64,000 nt of DNA from Gammaproteobacteria bacterium (GCA_024275915.1 JAJRYG010000010.1:1-64000), one strand, 5' to 3'; shown: positions 7,943 through 19,483, counted from the first letter of the stretch. Numbers and translations: made by a program. The notes: generated from the sequence alone by a model not told the origin.

Positions 7943-9288
7943 GTGGTTTCAACATGATGCTCGGCGATGCAGCCGCGGCGCTGGGTGCCACCCTGCTCGG
8001 AGAAAACCGCCCCGTGCAGGGCGTGAGTACCGACACCCGTCATATCCAGCCGGGCAATCTGTTCGTTGCCCTCAAGGGGCCGAACTTCGATGGCCATGAC
8101 TACCTGCGTCAGGCGATGGACAAGGGGGCCGCAGCCTGCCTGGTCAGCCGGCACACCGACATGCCGGGGATACAGGTGGCCGATACCCGCCTGGCCCTGG
8201 GCCAGCTGGCCAGTACCTGGCGACAGCAGCACCGTCTGCCTCTGCTGGCCGTCACCGGCAGCAATGGCAAGACCACGGTGAAGGAAATGATCGCCGCCAT
8301 TTTCAGCCAGTCTGCCCGGGTGCTGGCAACCCGGGGCAATTTCAACAACGACATCGGCCTGCCCCTGACCCTGCTGCGGCTTGCCAGGCACCATGAATAC
8401 GCCGTGGTGGAGCTGGGTGCCAACCATGCCGGTGAAATCGCAGCCTTGACCGACATCGCCCGGCCTGACGTGGCCATCATCACCAATGCCGGCGCGGCCC
8501 ACCTCGAAGGCTTCGGCTCCATCGAAGGCGTGGCCCGTGCCAAGGGCGAACTGTTCGCGGGTCTCTCGGACGAAGGGGTGGCCATCATCAACGCCGACGA
8601 TACTTACGCGCCACTGTGGCACGAACTGGCCGCCGGACACCGTATCGTGACCTTTGGCCTGCAGCAGACGGCTGACATTCGCGCCCGCTGGCAGGCAGAA
8701 AGCGACGGCAGTCTCCTGCAGGTGCAGATGCCCGATGCGGAACTGGCGTTTCACCTGCCGCTGCCGGGCGAACACAATGTCATGAACGCCTTGGCGGCCA
8801 TCGCCGCCACCCGCGCCTGCGGCATCGACGTGGCGACCATCCACGCCGGTCTGCAAGGCATGCACTCGGTTCCCGGGCGCCTGCAGATCAAGGGGGGCCT
8901 CGGTGGCAGCCGCATCATCGATGACACCTACAACGCCAACCCCAGCTCCCTGTCGGCCGCTCTGAAAGTGCTGCGTGGTTTTCCCGGCAGGCATTACCTG
9001 GCACTGGGTGACATGGGCGAACTGGGCCAGGATGCGGAGGCGCAACATGCGGCCGCCGGCCAGCAGGCCAGAGACGAGGGCGTCGAACGGCTCTATGCCG
9101 TTGGCCAGATGGCTGCTGCCGCCGCCCGTGCCTTCGGCCCGTCGGGCTGGCATTTCGATGAGCATCAGGGCGCCATCGACAAGTTGCGTCAGGATCTGCA
9201 AGCCGATGTCACCCTGCTGGTCAAGGGCTCGCGCCTCAGTCACATGGAACGGCTGGTCGAAGCATTGTCGGCGGAGGCGGAGGTTTAA
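7939..9288 (+). CDS. murF: UDP-MurNAc-tripeptide:D-Ala-D-Ala ligase MurF
   Basis: Adds the D-Ala-D-Ala dipeptide made by Ddl to the UDP-MurNAc tripeptide. The N-terminal domain has [20 protein letters not shown], the ATP-binding loop is [14 protein letters not shown] at about residue 104, and the [15 protein letters not shown] and [11 protein letters not shown] motifs are typical of MurF. The C-terminal domain has [13 protein letters not shown] chose ATG 7939, which overlaps the murE stop as ATGA (449 aa); ATG 7930 would add three residues. The mraY start follows one base after the stop. Confidence 0.97.
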   Translation: MSGFNMMLGDAAAALGATLLGENRPVQGVSTDTRHIQPGNLFVALKGPNFDGHDYLRQAMDKGAAACLVSRHTDMPGIQVADTRLALGQLASTWRQQHRLPLLAVTGSNGKTTVKEMIAAIFSQSARVLATRGNFNNDIGLPLTLLRLARHHEYAVVELGANHAGEIAALTDIARPDVAIITNAGAAHLEGFGSIEGVARAKGELFAGLSDEGVAIINADDTYAPLWHELAAGHRIVTFGLQQTADIRARWQAESDGSLLQVQMPDAELAFHLPLPGEHNVMNALAAIAATRACGIDVATIHAGLQGMHSVPGRLQIKGGLGGSRIIDDTYNANPSSLSAALKVLRGFPGRHYLALGDMGELGQDAEAQHAAAGQQARDEGVERLYAVGQMAAAAARAFGPSGWHFDEHQGAIDKLRQDLQADVTLLVKGSRLSHMERLVEALSAEAEV

Positions 9289-9289
9289 C

Positions 9290-10372
9290 ATGTTTTATCA
9301 TCTTGCCCAGTACCTTCAGGACTATTACAGCGCCTTCAATGCCTTCAATTACCTGACCCTGCGTGCCATTCTCGGTGTGCTCACGGCCTTGATCATCTCC
9401 TTCATCGTCGGTCCGGCCATGATCCGCCGTCTGAGCAAATACAACATCGGCCAGCCGATCCGCGATGACGGCCCCGAATCCCATTTCAGCAAGGCCGGTA
9501 CCCCGACCATGGGTGGGGCGCTGATCCTGGTGGCCATTGGCATCAGCACGCTGTTGTGGTCGGATCTGACCAACCGCTATGTGTGGGTGGTGATGTTCAC
9601 CACCTTTGCCTTTGGGGTCATCGGCTGGGTTGACGACTACAAGAAGCTGGTCAAGCGCGACCCCCGCGGTCTCATCGGTCGCTACAAGTACGCCGCCCAG
9701 TCGGTGGTGGCGCTGGCTGTGTCCCTCTATCTTTACAACACGGCCTCGCCAGTCGAGACCCTGTTCATCGTGCCGGCCTTCAAGCAGGTGGCGGTGCCCC
9801 TGGGGGCCGTGGCCTTCGTGCTGTTCAGCTACTTCGTCATCGTCGGCACCAGCAATGCGGTCAACCTCACTGACGGCCTCGATGGCCTGGCCATCCTGCC
9901 GACGGTGATGGTGGGGGGCGCACTGGGGGCCATCGCCTATTTTTCCGGCCATGCCGGCTATGCCGACTACCTGTCGATTCCCTATATCCCCGGGGTCGGT
10001 GAGTTGGTGATCTTCTGCAGTGCCATCGTCGGCGCCGGGCTGGGCTTCCTCTGGTTCAACACCTATCCCGCCCAGGTGTTCATGGGCGACGTGGGGGCAC
10101 TGGCCCTGGGTGCGGCACTGGGCATCGTTGCCGTGCTGGTGCGTCAGGAACTGGTGCTGTTCATCATGGGCGGCGTGTTCGTCATGGAAACCGTCTCGGT
10201 GATCCTGCAGGTGGGCTCCTACAAGCTCACCGGCAAGCGCATTTTCCGCATGGCACCCCTGCATCATCATTTAGAACTCAAGGGCTGGCCCGAGCAACGG
10301 GTCATCGTGCGTTTCTGGATCGTTACGGTGATCCTGGTCCTGGTGGGGCTGGCTACCCTCAAGGTGCGCTAG
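9290..10372 (+). CDS. mraY: Phospho-MurNAc-pentapeptide translocase MraY
   Basis: Integral membrane enzyme that transfers phospho-MurNAc-pentapeptide to undecaprenyl phosphate, making lipid I. The track ORF begins far upstream in another frame's shadow; the real start is ATG 9290 ([14 protein letters not shown]), giving 360 aa. About ten membrane segments are visible. Signature motifs include [11 protein letters not shown], the Asp-rich [28 protein letters not shown] and [14 protein letters not shown], and the late [13 protein letters not shown] motif. It sits between murF and murD as in all complete dcw clusters. Confidence 0.97.
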   Translation: MFYHLAQYLQDYYSAFNAFNYLTLRAILGVLTALIISFIVGPAMIRRLSKYNIGQPIRDDGPESHFSKAGTPTMGGALILVAIGISTLLWSDLTNRYVWVVMFTTFAFGVIGWVDDYKKLVKRDPRGLIGRYKYAAQSVVALAVSLYLYNTASPVETLFIVPAFKQVAVPLGAVAFVLFSYFVIVGTSNAVNLTDGLDGLAILPTVMVGGALGAIAYFSGHAGYADYLSIPYIPGVGELVIFCSAIVGAGLGFLWFNTYPAQVFMGDVGALALGAALGIVAVLVRQELVLFIMGGVFVMETVSVILQVGSYKLTGKRIFRMAPLHHHLELKGWPEQRVIVRFWIVTVILVLVGLATLKVR

Positions 10373-10375
10373 GAA

Positions 10376-11764
10376 ATGAGCATGAGTGCCCCGAGCCGAC
10401 AACCTCACCCCCTGCACGCCCAAGCGCTGACCGACGGTCGTATTCTTGTCGTCGGCCTTGGTACCACGGGGCTGTCGGCCGCCCGCTTCCTGGCCGCACA
10501 AGGCTACGAGATCGCCATTACCGACAGTCGGGAAAAACCACCGGGGCTGGATGAACTGCATCACAGCTTGCCCGAGGTGGCGGTATTCGTCGGCGGTTTC
10601 GATGCCGATGCCTTTGCCCGTGCCAGCATGCTGGTGGTCAGCCCCGGGGTTTCCCTGCGTGAGCCGCTGATCATCGAGGCTCGGGCACGGGGCGTCGAAG
10701 TGCTGGGGGACATCGAACTGTTTGCCCGCTTTGCCCGGGCACCCATCGCGGCCATCACCGGTTCCAATGGCAAGACCACGGTCACGACCCTGCTGGGCGA
10801 GATGGCCCGTGAGGCCGGGGTCAAGGTGGCCGTGGGCGGCAACATCGGGACACCGGCCCTGGATCTGCTGGACGATGCTGTCGAACTCTACATTCTCGAG
10901 CTGTCCAGCTTCCAGCTGGAAACCACTGACCATCTGGCTGCCGAGGTGGCGGTGATCCTCAATATCAGTGAGGACCACATGGATCGCTACACCGGCCTGA
11001 ATGAATACACCCGGGCCAAGACCCGCATCTACCTGGGCAGCCGGACGCTGGTCACCAATCGGGACGATGACAGGGTGATGGCCAGTCTGGCCTTGGTGGA
11101 CCAAGGCCGCCCGGTAATCAGCTTCGGACTGGATGCCCCCGAAGGTGACAACCTTGGTGTTTGTCAGCAAGCCGGCGAAAACTGGCTGTGCCAGGGGCAG
11201 CAGGGCCTGATCGCCGAAGCCGACCTTCGCCTCCGTGGCCGGCACAACATGGCCAATGCCCTGGCGGCACTGGCGCTGGGACAGACCCTGGGGCTGGCCA
11301 TGCCCGCCATGCTGCAGGCCCTGAAGGCCTTCCCGGGTCTGCCGCACCGCTGTCAGTGGGTTGCCGACATCGACGCGGTGGCCTGGTACAACGATTCCAA
11401 GGCCACCAATGTGGGCGCCGCCCTGTCGGCCCTCAATGGCATCGAAGCAGAAAAGATCATCCTCATCGCCGGTGGGCAGGGCCAGGGCCAGGATTTTCTG
11501 CCCATGCGCGAGGCCATCCGCACGCATTGCCGGGCCGTGGTTCTGCTCGGAGAAGAGGCGCCGCGGCTGGCCGAAAGCTGGGCCGACACGGTTCCCCTGT
11601 GCCAGGTGGCCAGTCTGACCGAGGCGGTGAGCCGTGCCGCCGAACTGGCTCGGCCCGGTGATGCAGTGTTGCTGTCGCCGGCCTGTGCCAGCTTCGACAT
11701 GTTCAGCGGCTTTGCCCGGCGTGGCGAGGTCTTCATCGAGGCGGTGGAGGGCTTGCGATCATGA
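10376..11764 (+). CDS. murD: UDP-MurNAc-L-Ala:D-Glu ligase MurD
   Basis: Cytoplasmic ligase adding D-glutamate as second stem residue. The Rossmann-like N-terminus reads ILVVGLGTTGLSAARFL, the ATP-binding loop is [18 protein letters not shown] at about residue 125, then ILELSSFQLE and NISEDHMDRY, and in the C-terminal domain YNDSKATNVGAA and LSPACASFDMF. Two ATG codons lie six bases apart (10376 and 10382); the AGGA before them suits the second slightly better. The end overlaps ftsW by ATGA. Confidence 0.96.
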   Translation: MSMSAPSRQPHPLHAQALTDGRILVVGLGTTGLSAARFLAAQGYEIAITDSREKPPGLDELHHSLPEVAVFVGGFDADAFARASMLVVSPGVSLREPLIIEARARGVEVLGDIELFARFARAPIAAITGSNGKTTVTTLLGEMAREAGVKVAVGGNIGTPALDLLDDAVELYILELSSFQLETTDHLAAEVAVILNISEDHMDRYTGLNEYTRAKTRIYLGSRTLVTNRDDDRVMASLALVDQGRPVISFGLDAPEGDNLGVCQQAGENWLCQGQQGLIAEADLRLRGRHNMANALAALALGQTLGLAMPAMLQALKAFPGLPHRCQWVADIDAVAWYNDSKATNVGAALSALNGIEAEKIILIAGGQGQGQDFLPMREAIRTHCRAVVLLGEEAPRLAESWADTVPLCQVASLTEAVSRAAELARPGDAVLLSPACASFDMFSGFARRGEVFIEAVEGLRS

Positions 11765-12966
11765 GTCAGGCAGTCCAGGCCATTGCACGCAACAAGGTTG
11801 CCAAAAAGCTGGCCCGCCAGCAGAGGGAACGGGCCTGGTTGTATGATGGCTGGCTGCTGCTGGCTGTCTGCGTGCTGGTTGGTCTTGGCGTGGTCATGGT
11901 GGGCTCGGCCTCGACCTCGATTGCCGAGCGCGAGACCGGCGATGCCTTTTATTTTCTCTGGCGCCAGCTGGCTTACGTGCTGGTGGCGGTGGCGGTGGCC
12001 TCGGTCGTGATCAGCATGCCCATGCGGGTGTGGATGAAAGCCGGACCGGTGCTGATGCTGCTGAATGTGCTGTTGCTGCTGCTGGTCTTCATTCCCGGCA
12101 TCGGTCACGAGGTCAACGGCAGCTTGCGCTGGGTGCGCCTTGGCCCCGCCAACCTGCAGTTGTCCGAGCTGGTGAAACTGTTCGTCATCCTTTACCTGGC
12201 CGGTTATCTCGTGCGCCATGCCGAATCGGTGCAGCACAGTGTGGGTGGGTTTTTACGCCCTCTGGTCTTGCTGGTGTTTCTGGCCTTGCTGCTGCTCATG
12301 CAGCCCGATTTTGGTGCCGTGGCGGTGATGCTGGTGACGGCCATGGGCATGATGTGGATCGGCGGGGCACGGCTTTACCAGTTTGTCCTGCTGCTGCTGG
12401 CCCTGGCCGCAGCGCTGGCCATGCTGGTGGTGGTCTCGCCCTACCGCATGGAACGCCTGACCGGCTTTCTCAACCCCTGGGCCGATCCCTTCAACAGCGG
12501 TTTCCAGCTGACCCAGGCATTGATCGCCTTCGGCCGGGGTGAATGGTTCGGCGTCGGCCTGGGCGCCAGCGTACAGAAACTCTTTTATCTGCCCGAGGCC
12601 CACACCGATTTCCTGTTTGCGGTAATGGCCGAAGAACTGGGACTGGTCACCGTGGTGCTGGTCATCGGCCTGTTCCTGCTGCTGGTGCTGCGCGCCTTGC
12701 GTATTGGCCGTCGCGCCGAGCAGAAAAAGCATTTTTACAGTGCTTATGTGGCCTATGGCATCGGCATCTGGATCGGGCTGCAGGCCTTCATCAACATTGG
12801 CGTCAACATGGGGGTATTACCCACCAAGGGGCTGACCCTGCCACTGATGAGCTATGGTGGCAGTTCGCTGGTGGTGATGGGCATGGCCATCGCCCTGCTG
12901 ATGCGGGTGGATTTTGAAGTGCGCCGTGAAGACAAGGCCCTGTGCGGGGAGATCTGGGCATGGTAG
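11761..12966 (+). CDS. ftsW: Peptidoglycan glycosyltransferase FtsW
   Basis: SEDS-family polymerase acting with FtsI at the septum. After a basic cytoplasmic N-terminus there are about ten membrane segments. Family motifs are seen: GDAFYFLWRQ after the first helix, GSLRWVRLGPANLQLSELVKL, LLLMQPDFGAVAVML, the LNPWADPFNSGFQLTQALIA loop, EAHTDFLFAVMAEELG, and the final GVLPTKGLTLPLMSYGGSS. Length 401 aa fits. The start overlaps the murD stop (ATGA), and murG begins seven bases inside its 3' end. Confidence 0.96.
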   Translation: MSQAVQAIARNKVAKKLARQQRERAWLYDGWLLLAVCVLVGLGVVMVGSASTSIAERETGDAFYFLWRQLAYVLVAVAVASVVISMPMRVWMKAGPVLMLLNVLLLLLVFIPGIGHEVNGSLRWVRLGPANLQLSELVKLFVILYLAGYLVRHAESVQHSVGGFLRPLVLLVFLALLLLMQPDFGAVAVMLVTAMGMMWIGGARLYQFVLLLLALAAALAMLVVVSPYRMERLTGFLNPWADPFNSGFQLTQALIAFGRGEWFGVGLGASVQKLFYLPEAHTDFLFAVMAEELGLVTVVLVIGLFLLLVLRALRIGRRAEQKKHFYSAYVAYGIGIWIGLQAFINIGVNMGVLPTKGLTLPLMSYGGSSLVVMGMAIALLMRVDFEVRREDKALCGEIWAW

Positions 12967-14039
12967 ACAGGATTCTGATCATGGCAGGCGGCACGGGCGG
13001 ACACGTGTTCCCGGCCCTGGCCGTGGCGCAGGAACTGAAAAGCCGGGGACTGGACGTGGTCTGGCTGGGTACGCGCCGAGGCATCGAATCCCGGGTCATT
13101 CCTGAGGCCGGGTTGCCCATCGAGTACATTTCCATCAGTGGCCTGCGCGGTAACGGCATGGCCGGCTGGTTGCTGGCACCGCTGCGCCTCAGCCGCGCCC
13201 TGTGGCAGGCCCTGAACATTTGTCTGCGCCTCAAGCCGGCAGCAGTGCTGGGCATGGGAGGCTTCGTCACGGGCCCTGGCGGCCTGGCCGCCAGGCTGTT
13301 GCAGCTGCCGCTCGTGATCCAGGAGCAAAATGCCATCGCCGGCATGACCAACCGTATCTTGAGCCGGTTTGCCCGCCGGGTACTCGAAGCCTTCCCCGAC
13401 AGTTTTCCGGAAGGCATCGAAACCGAACAGACCGGCAATCCTGTTCGTGCCGACATTACCGCCATGGCGGCACCGCCCCGCCGCTTTGCTGGGCGTGACG
13501 GGCCGCTGCGCATCCTGGTCATCGGCGGCAGTCAGGGGGCACAGGTTCTGAATGAAACCATCCCACACGCCATGGCCAGACTCGAGCGACCCGAACTGCA
13601 GATCTGGCACCAGGCTGGCGGAGGCAAGGATGAGGAGACCCGGCGCGAATACAGCCAGGCGGGTGTCGAAGCCCGTATCGAGGCCTTCATCACCGATATG
13701 GCCGAGGCCTATGGTTGGGCGGACCTGGTGATCTGCCGTTCCGGCGCACTGACCGTTTCGGAACTGGCCTGTGTCGGACTGGGCGCCATCCTGGTGCCGA
13801 ATCCCTATGCGGTGGACGACCATCAGGCCCGCAACGCCCGCTACCTGGCCGATGCCGGCGCCGCACGGCTGGTTCTGCAGTCGGAACTGACCCCCATATA
13901 TCTGGCCAATGTCCTCGCCGACGTGCTGGCCGAGGGCCGACCGGGGTTGCTGAAGATGGCCGAGGCGGCCCGCCAGCTGGCCCTGCCCGATGCCACCCGG
14001 CAGGTGGCCGATGTCTGTCAGGAGGTGATGCATGGTTAA
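12960..14039 (+). CDS. murG: Undecaprenyl-PP-MurNAc-pentapeptide GlcNAc transferase MurG
   Basis: Peripheral inner-membrane GT28-family enzyme that makes lipid II. The start ATG 12960 ([20 protein letters not shown]) is preferred over the track's 12942 because GGGGAG stands at the right spacing and because MurG proteins begin right before the GGTGGH loop. This gives 359 aa. Other motifs are [39 protein letters not shown] and [12 protein letters not shown]. It overlaps ftsW by 7 nt and murC by 8 nt. Confidence 0.96.
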   Translation: MVDRILIMAGGTGGHVFPALAVAQELKSRGLDVVWLGTRRGIESRVIPEAGLPIEYISISGLRGNGMAGWLLAPLRLSRALWQALNICLRLKPAAVLGMGGFVTGPGGLAARLLQLPLVIQEQNAIAGMTNRILSRFARRVLEAFPDSFPEGIETEQTGNPVRADITAMAAPPRRFAGRDGPLRILVIGGSQGAQVLNETIPHAMARLERPELQIWHQAGGGKDEETRREYSQAGVEARIEAFITDMAEAYGWADLVICRSGALTVSELACVGLGAILVPNPYAVDDHQARNARYLADAGAARLVLQSELTPIYLANVLADVLAEGRPGLLKMAEAARQLALPDATRQVADVCQEVMHG

Positions 14040-15492
14040 GTGGGGACGCCGGGTCACGGATATCGGTTCACAGCAGGGTGAACCCGGCATGGCTCGCATC
14101 AAGCGGATTCATTTCGTCGGCATTGGCGGGGTGGGAATGGGCGGCATTGCCGAGGTACTGCTCAATCTGGGTTACAACATCAGCGGCTCGGACCTGCAGG
14201 ACAATGCCGTGACCCGGCGACTGCGCAAAGGCGGCGCCACCATCATGCTGGGCCACAAGGCCGAGAATGTCCACGGTTGCAACGTGGTGGTCACCTCTAC
14301 TGCCGTGAAGGCCGACAACCCGGAAGTGGTGGAAGCCCATGCGCAGCGCATTCCCGTGGTGCCGCGCGCCGAAATGCTCGCCGAGCTGATGCGCTTTCGC
14401 TATGGCATTGCCATCGCCGGCACCCATGGCAAGACCACCACTACCAGCCTGATTGCCAGCGTGCTGGCCGAAGGCGGGGTGGACCCGACTTTCGTCATCG
14501 GCGGGCGGCTCAACAGTGCCGGCACCCATGCCCGCCTTGGTGAGGGCCGATACCTGGTGGCCGAGGCCGACGAAAGTGACGCCTCGTTCATGCACCTGCA
14601 GCCGATGATGGCGGTGGTGACCAATATCGATGCCGACCACATGGAAACCTATGGCGGTGACTTCGAGGTGCTGCGTCGTACCTTCATCGAGTTCCTCCAC
14701 CACCTGCCTTTCTATGGCCTGGCGGTGCTGTGCATCGATGACGCGGAAGTGCGCGGCATCCTGCCCGCCATCACCCGTCCGGTACGCACCTATGGTCTCA
14801 GTGACCAAGCCGATGTGTATGCCTCGGATCTGCGCCAGGAAGGCAAGCGCACCCACTTCAATGTGCATCGGGCCGGCCAGGACGAAACCCTGGCCATTAC
14901 CCTCAACATGCCCGGCAAGCACAACGTGCTCAACGCCCTGGCGGCGGTGGTGGTGGCCCAGGAGATCGGTGTGGCCGACGAGGCCATCAAGGCGGCCCTG
15001 GATCGCTTCGAGGGCATTGGTCGGCGCTTCGAGATCAATGGCGAAATCACGCTGGCCGATGGTGCCGGTAGCGTCCTGCACGTGGACGACTACGGCCATC
15101 ATCCCCGCGAGGTGGCGGCGACCATCGAGGCCATCCGGCAGGGCTGGCCCGAACGGCGCCTGGTGGTGGCCTTCCAGCCCCATCGTTATTCACGCACCCG
15201 TGACCTGTTCGAGGACTTCACCCAGGTGCTGAGCAAGACCGATGCCCTGGTCCTGCTGGAAGTCTATCCGGCTGGCGAGGCTCCGGTCACCGGCGCCGAT
15301 GGCCGCGCCCTGGCCCGGGCCATCCGCCTGCGCGGCCAGGTGGATCCGGTGTTCGTGGAAAACATCGAGGATCTGGCGCCCACCGTCAAAGGGGTGCTGC
15401 AGGACGGGGACATTCTACTGACCCTCGGCGCCGGCAACATCGGTGCGGCGGCGGCAAGACTCAGGCAGCAGTTGGAGGAGGGGGAAGTATGA
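14032..15492 (+). CDS. murC: UDP-MurNAc:L-Ala ligase MurC
   Basis: First amino-acid ligase of the pathway. The product is 486 aa: [20 protein letters not shown] in the UDP-binding domain, [17 protein letters not shown] for ATP at about residue 129, [21 protein letters not shown], and in the last domain [11 protein letters not shown] and FQPHRYSRT. Start ATG 14032 has a consensus AGGAGG six bases upstream, which supports this longer start although many MurC proteins begin closer to the IGG motif (ATG 14089 here). The end overlaps murB by ATGA. Confidence 0.96.
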   Translation: MVKWGRRVTDIGSQQGEPGMARIKRIHFVGIGGVGMGGIAEVLLNLGYNISGSDLQDNAVTRRLRKGGATIMLGHKAENVHGCNVVVTSTAVKADNPEVVEAHAQRIPVVPRAEMLAELMRFRYGIAIAGTHGKTTTTSLIASVLAEGGVDPTFVIGGRLNSAGTHARLGEGRYLVAEADESDASFMHLQPMMAVVTNIDADHMETYGGDFEVLRRTFIEFLHHLPFYGLAVLCIDDAEVRGILPAITRPVRTYGLSDQADVYASDLRQEGKRTHFNVHRAGQDETLAITLNMPGKHNVLNALAAVVVAQEIGVADEAIKAALDRFEGIGRRFEINGEITLADGAGSVLHVDDYGHHPREVAATIEAIRQGWPERRLVVAFQPHRYSRTRDLFEDFTQVLSKTDALVLLEVYPAGEAPVTGADGRALARAIRLRGQVDPVFVENIEDLAPTVKGVLQDGDILLTLGAGNIGAAAARLRQQLEEGEV

Positions 15493-16400
15493 TGAGCATG
15501 CACCAGCCCCGGCCCCTGCGTGGCCGCCTGCTCGAGCAGGAACCCATGGCACGGCATACCTCCTGGCGGGTCGGTGGTCCGGCAGATCATTTTTACCAGC
15601 CGGCGGATCTGGACGATCTGGTGAATTTCGTTGCCCGCAGCCGTGGCGGTGACGACCTGTTCTGGCTGGGCCTGGGCAGCAACCTGCTGGTGCGCGACGG
15701 TGGCTTGCGCCAGACCGTGATCAGCACCAGTGGCTGCCTCAATGGTCTGGATTATCTCGGCGATCACCGGGTCCGTGCCGAGGTCGGCGTGGCCTGCCCC
15801 AAGCTGGCCCGCGACAGTGTGAAACAGGGCCACCATGGTCTGGAATTCCTCAGTGGCATTCCCGGTACCGTGGGCGGGGCGCTGGCCATGAATGCCGGCT
15901 GCCTGGGCAGCGAAACCTGGCAATGGGTGGAATCGGTACAGACCCTGGACCGGCAGGGCCGGCTGCATACCCGGGCCCCGGAAGAGTTCGAGATCCGTTA
16001 CCGTCATGTCAGCGGGGTCGCGGATGAATGGTTCGTCGCCGCCACTTTCCAGCTGCAGGCCGGTGAGGCCGAGCTCGGCCTTGAAACCATTCGCCGACAC
16101 CTGGCGCGGCGCAGTGCCACCCAGCCCACCTCCCTGCCCAATGCCGGTTCGGTGTTCCGCAACCCGCCGGGGGATCATGCGGCCAGGCTGATCGAACACT
16201 GTGGCCTGAAGAACCATTGCATCGGTGGCGCCTGTGTGTCGGAAAAGCACGCCAATTTCATCATCAATACCGGCACGGCCACCGCCAGTGACATCGAGGC
16301 CCTGATCGAAAAGGTCTGGCAGACGGTGAAGGACGAACACGGGATAGCACTCGTTCGCGAAGTCCACATCGTCGGCGAAGCAGGAGGTGCCCGTGGCTGA
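15489..16400 (+). CDS. murB: UDP-N-acetylenolpyruvoylglucosamine reductase MurB
   Basis: FAD-dependent reductase that forms UDP-MurNAc using NADPH. The FAD-binding motifs are [15 protein letters not shown] and [33 protein letters not shown] follows, and the catalytic serine lies in [19 protein letters not shown]. At 303 aa, with this GSVFRNP signature, it resembles the shorter MurB class rather than the E. coli form. It overlaps murC (ATGA) and ddlB (8 nt). Confidence 0.95.
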   Translation: MMSMHQPRPLRGRLLEQEPMARHTSWRVGGPADHFYQPADLDDLVNFVARSRGGDDLFWLGLGSNLLVRDGGLRQTVISTSGCLNGLDYLGDHRVRAEVGVACPKLARDSVKQGHHGLEFLSGIPGTVGGALAMNAGCLGSETWQWVESVQTLDRQGRLHTRAPEEFEIRYRHVSGVADEWFVAATFQLQAGEAELGLETIRRHLARRSATQPTSLPNAGSVFRNPPGDHAARLIEHCGLKNHCIGGACVSEKHANFIINTGTATASDIEALIEKVWQTVKDEHGIALVREVHIVGEAGGARG

Positions 16401-17355
16401 GCTGATCGCCATGCCCGCTGTCGACAGCCAGGCCTTCGGCAAGGTGGCGGTGCTGATGGGCGGCTGGTCCTCCGAGCGCGAAGTGTCGCTGAAAAGTGGC
16501 CAAGCCGTGCTCGCGGCACTGTGCGAACAGGGGGTGGATGCCCATGGCATCGATGTGCAGCGGCATCAGGTGCTCAAGGATCTGCTTGGCGGTGGTTTCG
16601 ATCGGGCTTTCATCATCTTGCATGGCCCCGGTGGCGAAGATGGTGTCATGCAGGGTGCCCTGGAAGTGCTGGGCATTCCCTATACGGGCAGCGGTGTGGC
16701 CGCTTCGGCGTTAGCCATGGACAAGTTGCGCAGCAAGCAGTTGTTCGAAGGGGCCGGAATTCCGACGCCGGCCTGGCAGGTACTGGATGAAAATCTGGAT
16801 GCCACCTCGGTGGTCGCCAGTCTGGGGCTGCCGGTGATGGTCAAGCCGGCGCTGGAGGGGTCCAGCATTGGCATGAGCAAGGTGGCCGAGGCCGAGGGCC
16901 TGGCCGAAGCCTACCGGCTGGCCGCGGGCTTCGAAGGAGAGGTCCTGGCCGAACGCTGGATCAGCGGGCGCGAATACACGGTCACGATCCTTGGCGAGAC
17001 GGCCCTGCCGGTGATTTGCCTGGAGACCCCCAGGGCGTTCTATGACTACGAGGCCAAGTACCAGACCGGTGATACCCGTTACCTGTGTCCTTGCGGGCTG
17101 GCGGCAGCAGAGGAACAACGCTTGCAACGCCTGGCCTTGTCGGCCTTCCGCGCCATCGGTGCCCGGGGCTGGGGACGGGTGGATATTCTTTGCGAGGAAG
17201 ACGGTACCCCCTGGGTGATCGAACTGAACACGGTACCGGGCATGACCGATCACAGTCTGGTGCCTATGGCGGCCCGCCAGGCGGGCCTGGATTTTGAACA
17301 GCTGGTGTTGCAGATCCTGGCCCAGACCCTGGACGGGCAGGGAGGTCAGGCATGA
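16393..17355 (+). CDS. ddlB: D-alanine-D-alanine ligase Ddl
   Basis: ATP-grasp ligase producing D-Ala-D-Ala for MurF. The start is a GTG: 16393 sits five bases after AGGAGG and is preferred over the track's GTG 16387, which would lie on top of the Shine-Dalgarno; ATG 16411 is also possible. Motifs: [72 protein letters not shown] and the metal-binding [15 protein letters not shown]. About 320 aa, normal. It overlaps ftsQ by ATGA. Confidence 0.95.
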   Translation: MAELIAMPAVDSQAFGKVAVLMGGWSSEREVSLKSGQAVLAALCEQGVDAHGIDVQRHQVLKDLLGGGFDRAFIILHGPGGEDGVMQGALEVLGIPYTGSGVAASALAMDKLRSKQLFEGAGIPTPAWQVLDENLDATSVVASLGLPVMVKPALEGSSIGMSKVAEAEGLAEAYRLAAGFEGEVLAERWISGREYTVTILGETALPVICLETPRAFYDYEAKYQTGDTRYLCPCGLAAAEEQRLQRLALSAFRAIGARGWGRVDILCEEDGTPWVIELNTVPGMTDHSLVPMAARQAGLDFEQLVLQILAQTLDGQGGQA

Positions 17356-18122
17356 GCAGCCAGGCCAGACAGCTCAACACGGCGCCACGCCTGAGCCTCG
17401 AACCTATCCGTGCCCACCTCGGCTGGCTGGGCCGGGGTCTGGGGCTGGTTCTGATCGTGAGTCTGCTGGGCATGTTGCTGGATCATCTGGCCGACCCCGC
17501 CACCCTGCCCATCAGCAAGATCCGGGTGCAGGGGGCACTGGTGCATGTCACCGAGCCCATGTTGCGCAAGGCCATCAGCGGCAAGGTGGCCGGTGGCTAC
17601 TTCAACATCGACGTGGGCCGCATCCGTGAGGCGGTGGAAACCCTGCCCTGGGTGAAGTCAGCCAGCGTCAAACGCATCTGGCCCGATGCTATCGCCATCC
17701 AGGTGGTGGAACAGCAGGCTCTGGCCCGCTGGTCACACGGCGGGCTGATCAACCTGGCCGGCGAGGTGTTCCGGCCCGCTGTCGGCACCGGGCCGAAGCA
17801 CCTGCCCCTGCTCATGGCACCGAAGGCCATGAGTCAGACGGTCACGGAATATTACCGGGATTTCAATGCGCAGCTGGCAACGCAGGATCTGGCCATCGAC
17901 AGGATCGAACTGGATGCAAGGCGTTCGATTCGTCTTGATTTGAACAACGGAATACAACTGATACTGGGGCGCACGATGCAAAGGCAAAGACTGCAACGTT
18001 TCATCCGGGTTTATACCGCCGAGCTGAGCACAGGGGCGTCACTGATCCGCCGTGTGGATCTGCGTTACAGCAGTGGCATGGCGGTGCAATGGCGCAACAT
18101 CAACAACGGCCAGCCGAGCTAG
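17352..18122 (+). CDS. ftsQ: Cell division protein FtsQ
   Basis: Bitopic divisome protein scaffolding FtsL and FtsB. A cytoplasmic tail of about 30 residues precedes one membrane helix ([19 protein letters not shown]). A POTRA domain follows ([20 protein letters not shown] to [19 protein letters not shown]) and then the beta domain with NLAGEVF and a C-terminal [14 protein letters not shown]. Length is 256 aa. The start overlaps the ddlB stop (ATGA); ftsA follows after 23 bp. Confidence 0.95.
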   Translation: MSSQARQLNTAPRLSLEPIRAHLGWLGRGLGLVLIVSLLGMLLDHLADPATLPISKIRVQGALVHVTEPMLRKAISGKVAGGYFNIDVGRIREAVETLPWVKSASVKRIWPDAIAIQVVEQQALARWSHGGLINLAGEVFRPAVGTGPKHLPLLMAPKAMSQTVTEYYRDFNAQLATQDLAIDRIELDARRSIRLDLNNGIQLILGRTMQRQRLQRFIRVYTAELSTGASLIRRVDLRYSSGMAVQWRNINNGQPS

Positions 18123-18145
18123 TTGTGAGGGGGGGAGACTGGAGT

Positions 18146-19381
18146 ATGTCGAAGAAAATGGAAAAGAACATGATAGTCGGCCTGGACATAGGCACGTCCA
18201 AGGTGGTCGCCATCGTTGGCGAAGTCACCGATGACAATGAAATCGAGATCATCGGCCTGGGTTCCCATCCTTCGCGGGGACTGAAAAAAGGCGTGGTGGT
18301 CAACATCGAATCCACCGTACAGTCCATTCAGCGCGCGGTGGAAGAAGCCGAACTGATGGCCGGCTGCCAGATCCATTCGGTCTATGCCGGCATTGCCGGC
18401 AGTCATGTGCGCAGTCTGAACTCGCACGGCATCGTTGCCATTCGTGACAAGGAAGTGACCCCCTTCGACGTCGACCGGGTCATCGATGCGGCAAGGGCGG
18501 TGGCAATTCCGGCAGATCAGAAGATCCTGCACATCCTGCCGCAAGAATTCATCATCGACGATCAGGAAAGCATTCGTGAGCCCATCGGCATGTCCGGGGT
18601 ACGTCTGGAAGCCAAGGTGCACATGGTTACCGGGGCGGTCAGCGCGGCGCAGAACATCATCAAGTGCGTGCGCCGGTGTGGACTGGAAGTGGACGACATC
18701 ATTCTCGAACAGCTGGCCTCCAGCCATTCGGTACTGACCGATGATGAAAAGGAACTGGGTGTCTGTCTGGTTGACATCGGCGGTGGCACCACCGATATCG
18801 CCGTATTCACCGAAGGTGCGATCCGCCACACGGCGGTGATCCCCATTGCCGGCGACCAGGTCACCAACGATATCGCCGTGGCCCTGCGTACGCCCACCCA
18901 GTATGCCGAGGAGATCAAGATCAAGTACGCCTGTGCGCTGACCCAGCTGGCCAGCATCGAGGAAACCATCGAAGTGCCCAGTGTCGGTGACCGGCCCGAC
19001 CGCCGCCTGGCCCGGCAGACCCTGGCCGAAGTGGTCGAGCCCCGTTATGAAGAGCTGTTTACCCTCATCCAGGCCGAACTGCGGCGCAGTGGCTTCGAGG
19101 ATCTCTGTGCCGCTGGCGTGGTGCTGACCGGGGGCAGTTCGAAAATGGAAGGTGCGGTGGACCTGGCCGAGGAAATCTTCCACATGCCGGTGCGGCTGGG
19201 TCTGCCCCAGTATGTCACCGGCCTGGTGGACGTGGTGCGCAACCCCATCTATTCCACCGGCGTGGGCCTGCTGCTGTTCGGTTACCACAACCGCGCCATG
19301 CGTGAACACAGCAGCCATGTGGGAGGCGGGTTCAAGGGCGTACTGGAAAAAATGAAGAGCTGGTTTCAGGGTAATTTCTGA
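18146..19381 (+). CDS. ftsA: Cell division protein FtsA
   Basis: Actin-like ATPase that tethers FtsZ to the membrane and recruits downstream divisome proteins. The real start is ATG 18146 (MSKKMEKNMIVGLDIGTSKV), not the track's 18089, which lies inside ftsQ; GGAG precedes it. Length 411 aa. The phosphate-1 loop is GLDIGTSKVVAIVGE, phosphate-2 is CLVDIGGGTTDIAVF, and VLTGGSSKMEGAVDLAE is the adenosine motif. The C-terminal amphipathic helix used for membrane targeting is visible as GVLEKMKSWFQGNF. Confidence 0.97.
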   Translation: MSKKMEKNMIVGLDIGTSKVVAIVGEVTDDNEIEIIGLGSHPSRGLKKGVVVNIESTVQSIQRAVEEAELMAGCQIHSVYAGIAGSHVRSLNSHGIVAIRDKEVTPFDVDRVIDAARAVAIPADQKILHILPQEFIIDDQESIREPIGMSGVRLEAKVHMVTGAVSAAQNIIKCVRRCGLEVDDIILEQLASSHSVLTDDEKELGVCLVDIGGGTTDIAVFTEGAIRHTAVIPIAGDQVTNDIAVALRTPTQYAEEIKIKYACALTQLASIEETIEVPSVGDRPDRRLARQTLAEVVEPRYEELFTLIQAELRRSGFEDLCAAGVVLTGGSSKMEGAVDLAEEIFHMPVRLGLPQYVTGLVDVVRNPIYSTGVGLLLFGYHNRAMREHSSHVGGGFKGVLEKMKSWFQGNF

Positions 19382-19453
19382 TGAAGCCAGTGTGGATGGC
19401 CTGTGAAGATCAGGCAGTCAAAAAAGAATTTGCGAACCGGCAGGAAGGCCGTT

Positions 19454-19483
19454 TTGCAAGTGTTGTAAACGACGTCGTAATTT
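19454..19483 (+). promoter_or_regulatory. Candidate promoter upstream of ftsZ
   Basis: TTGCAA and TAATTT stand 18 bp apart in the 128-bp ftsA-ftsZ gap. A separate ftsZ promoter is common in gammaproteobacteria, and this is the only gap of this size within the mur-fts run. Motif match is moderate. Confidence 0.4.

Noticed and set aside
7783-9291. 502-aa ORF on the minus strand
   Set aside because: Antisense to murF along its full length, no recognisable domain.
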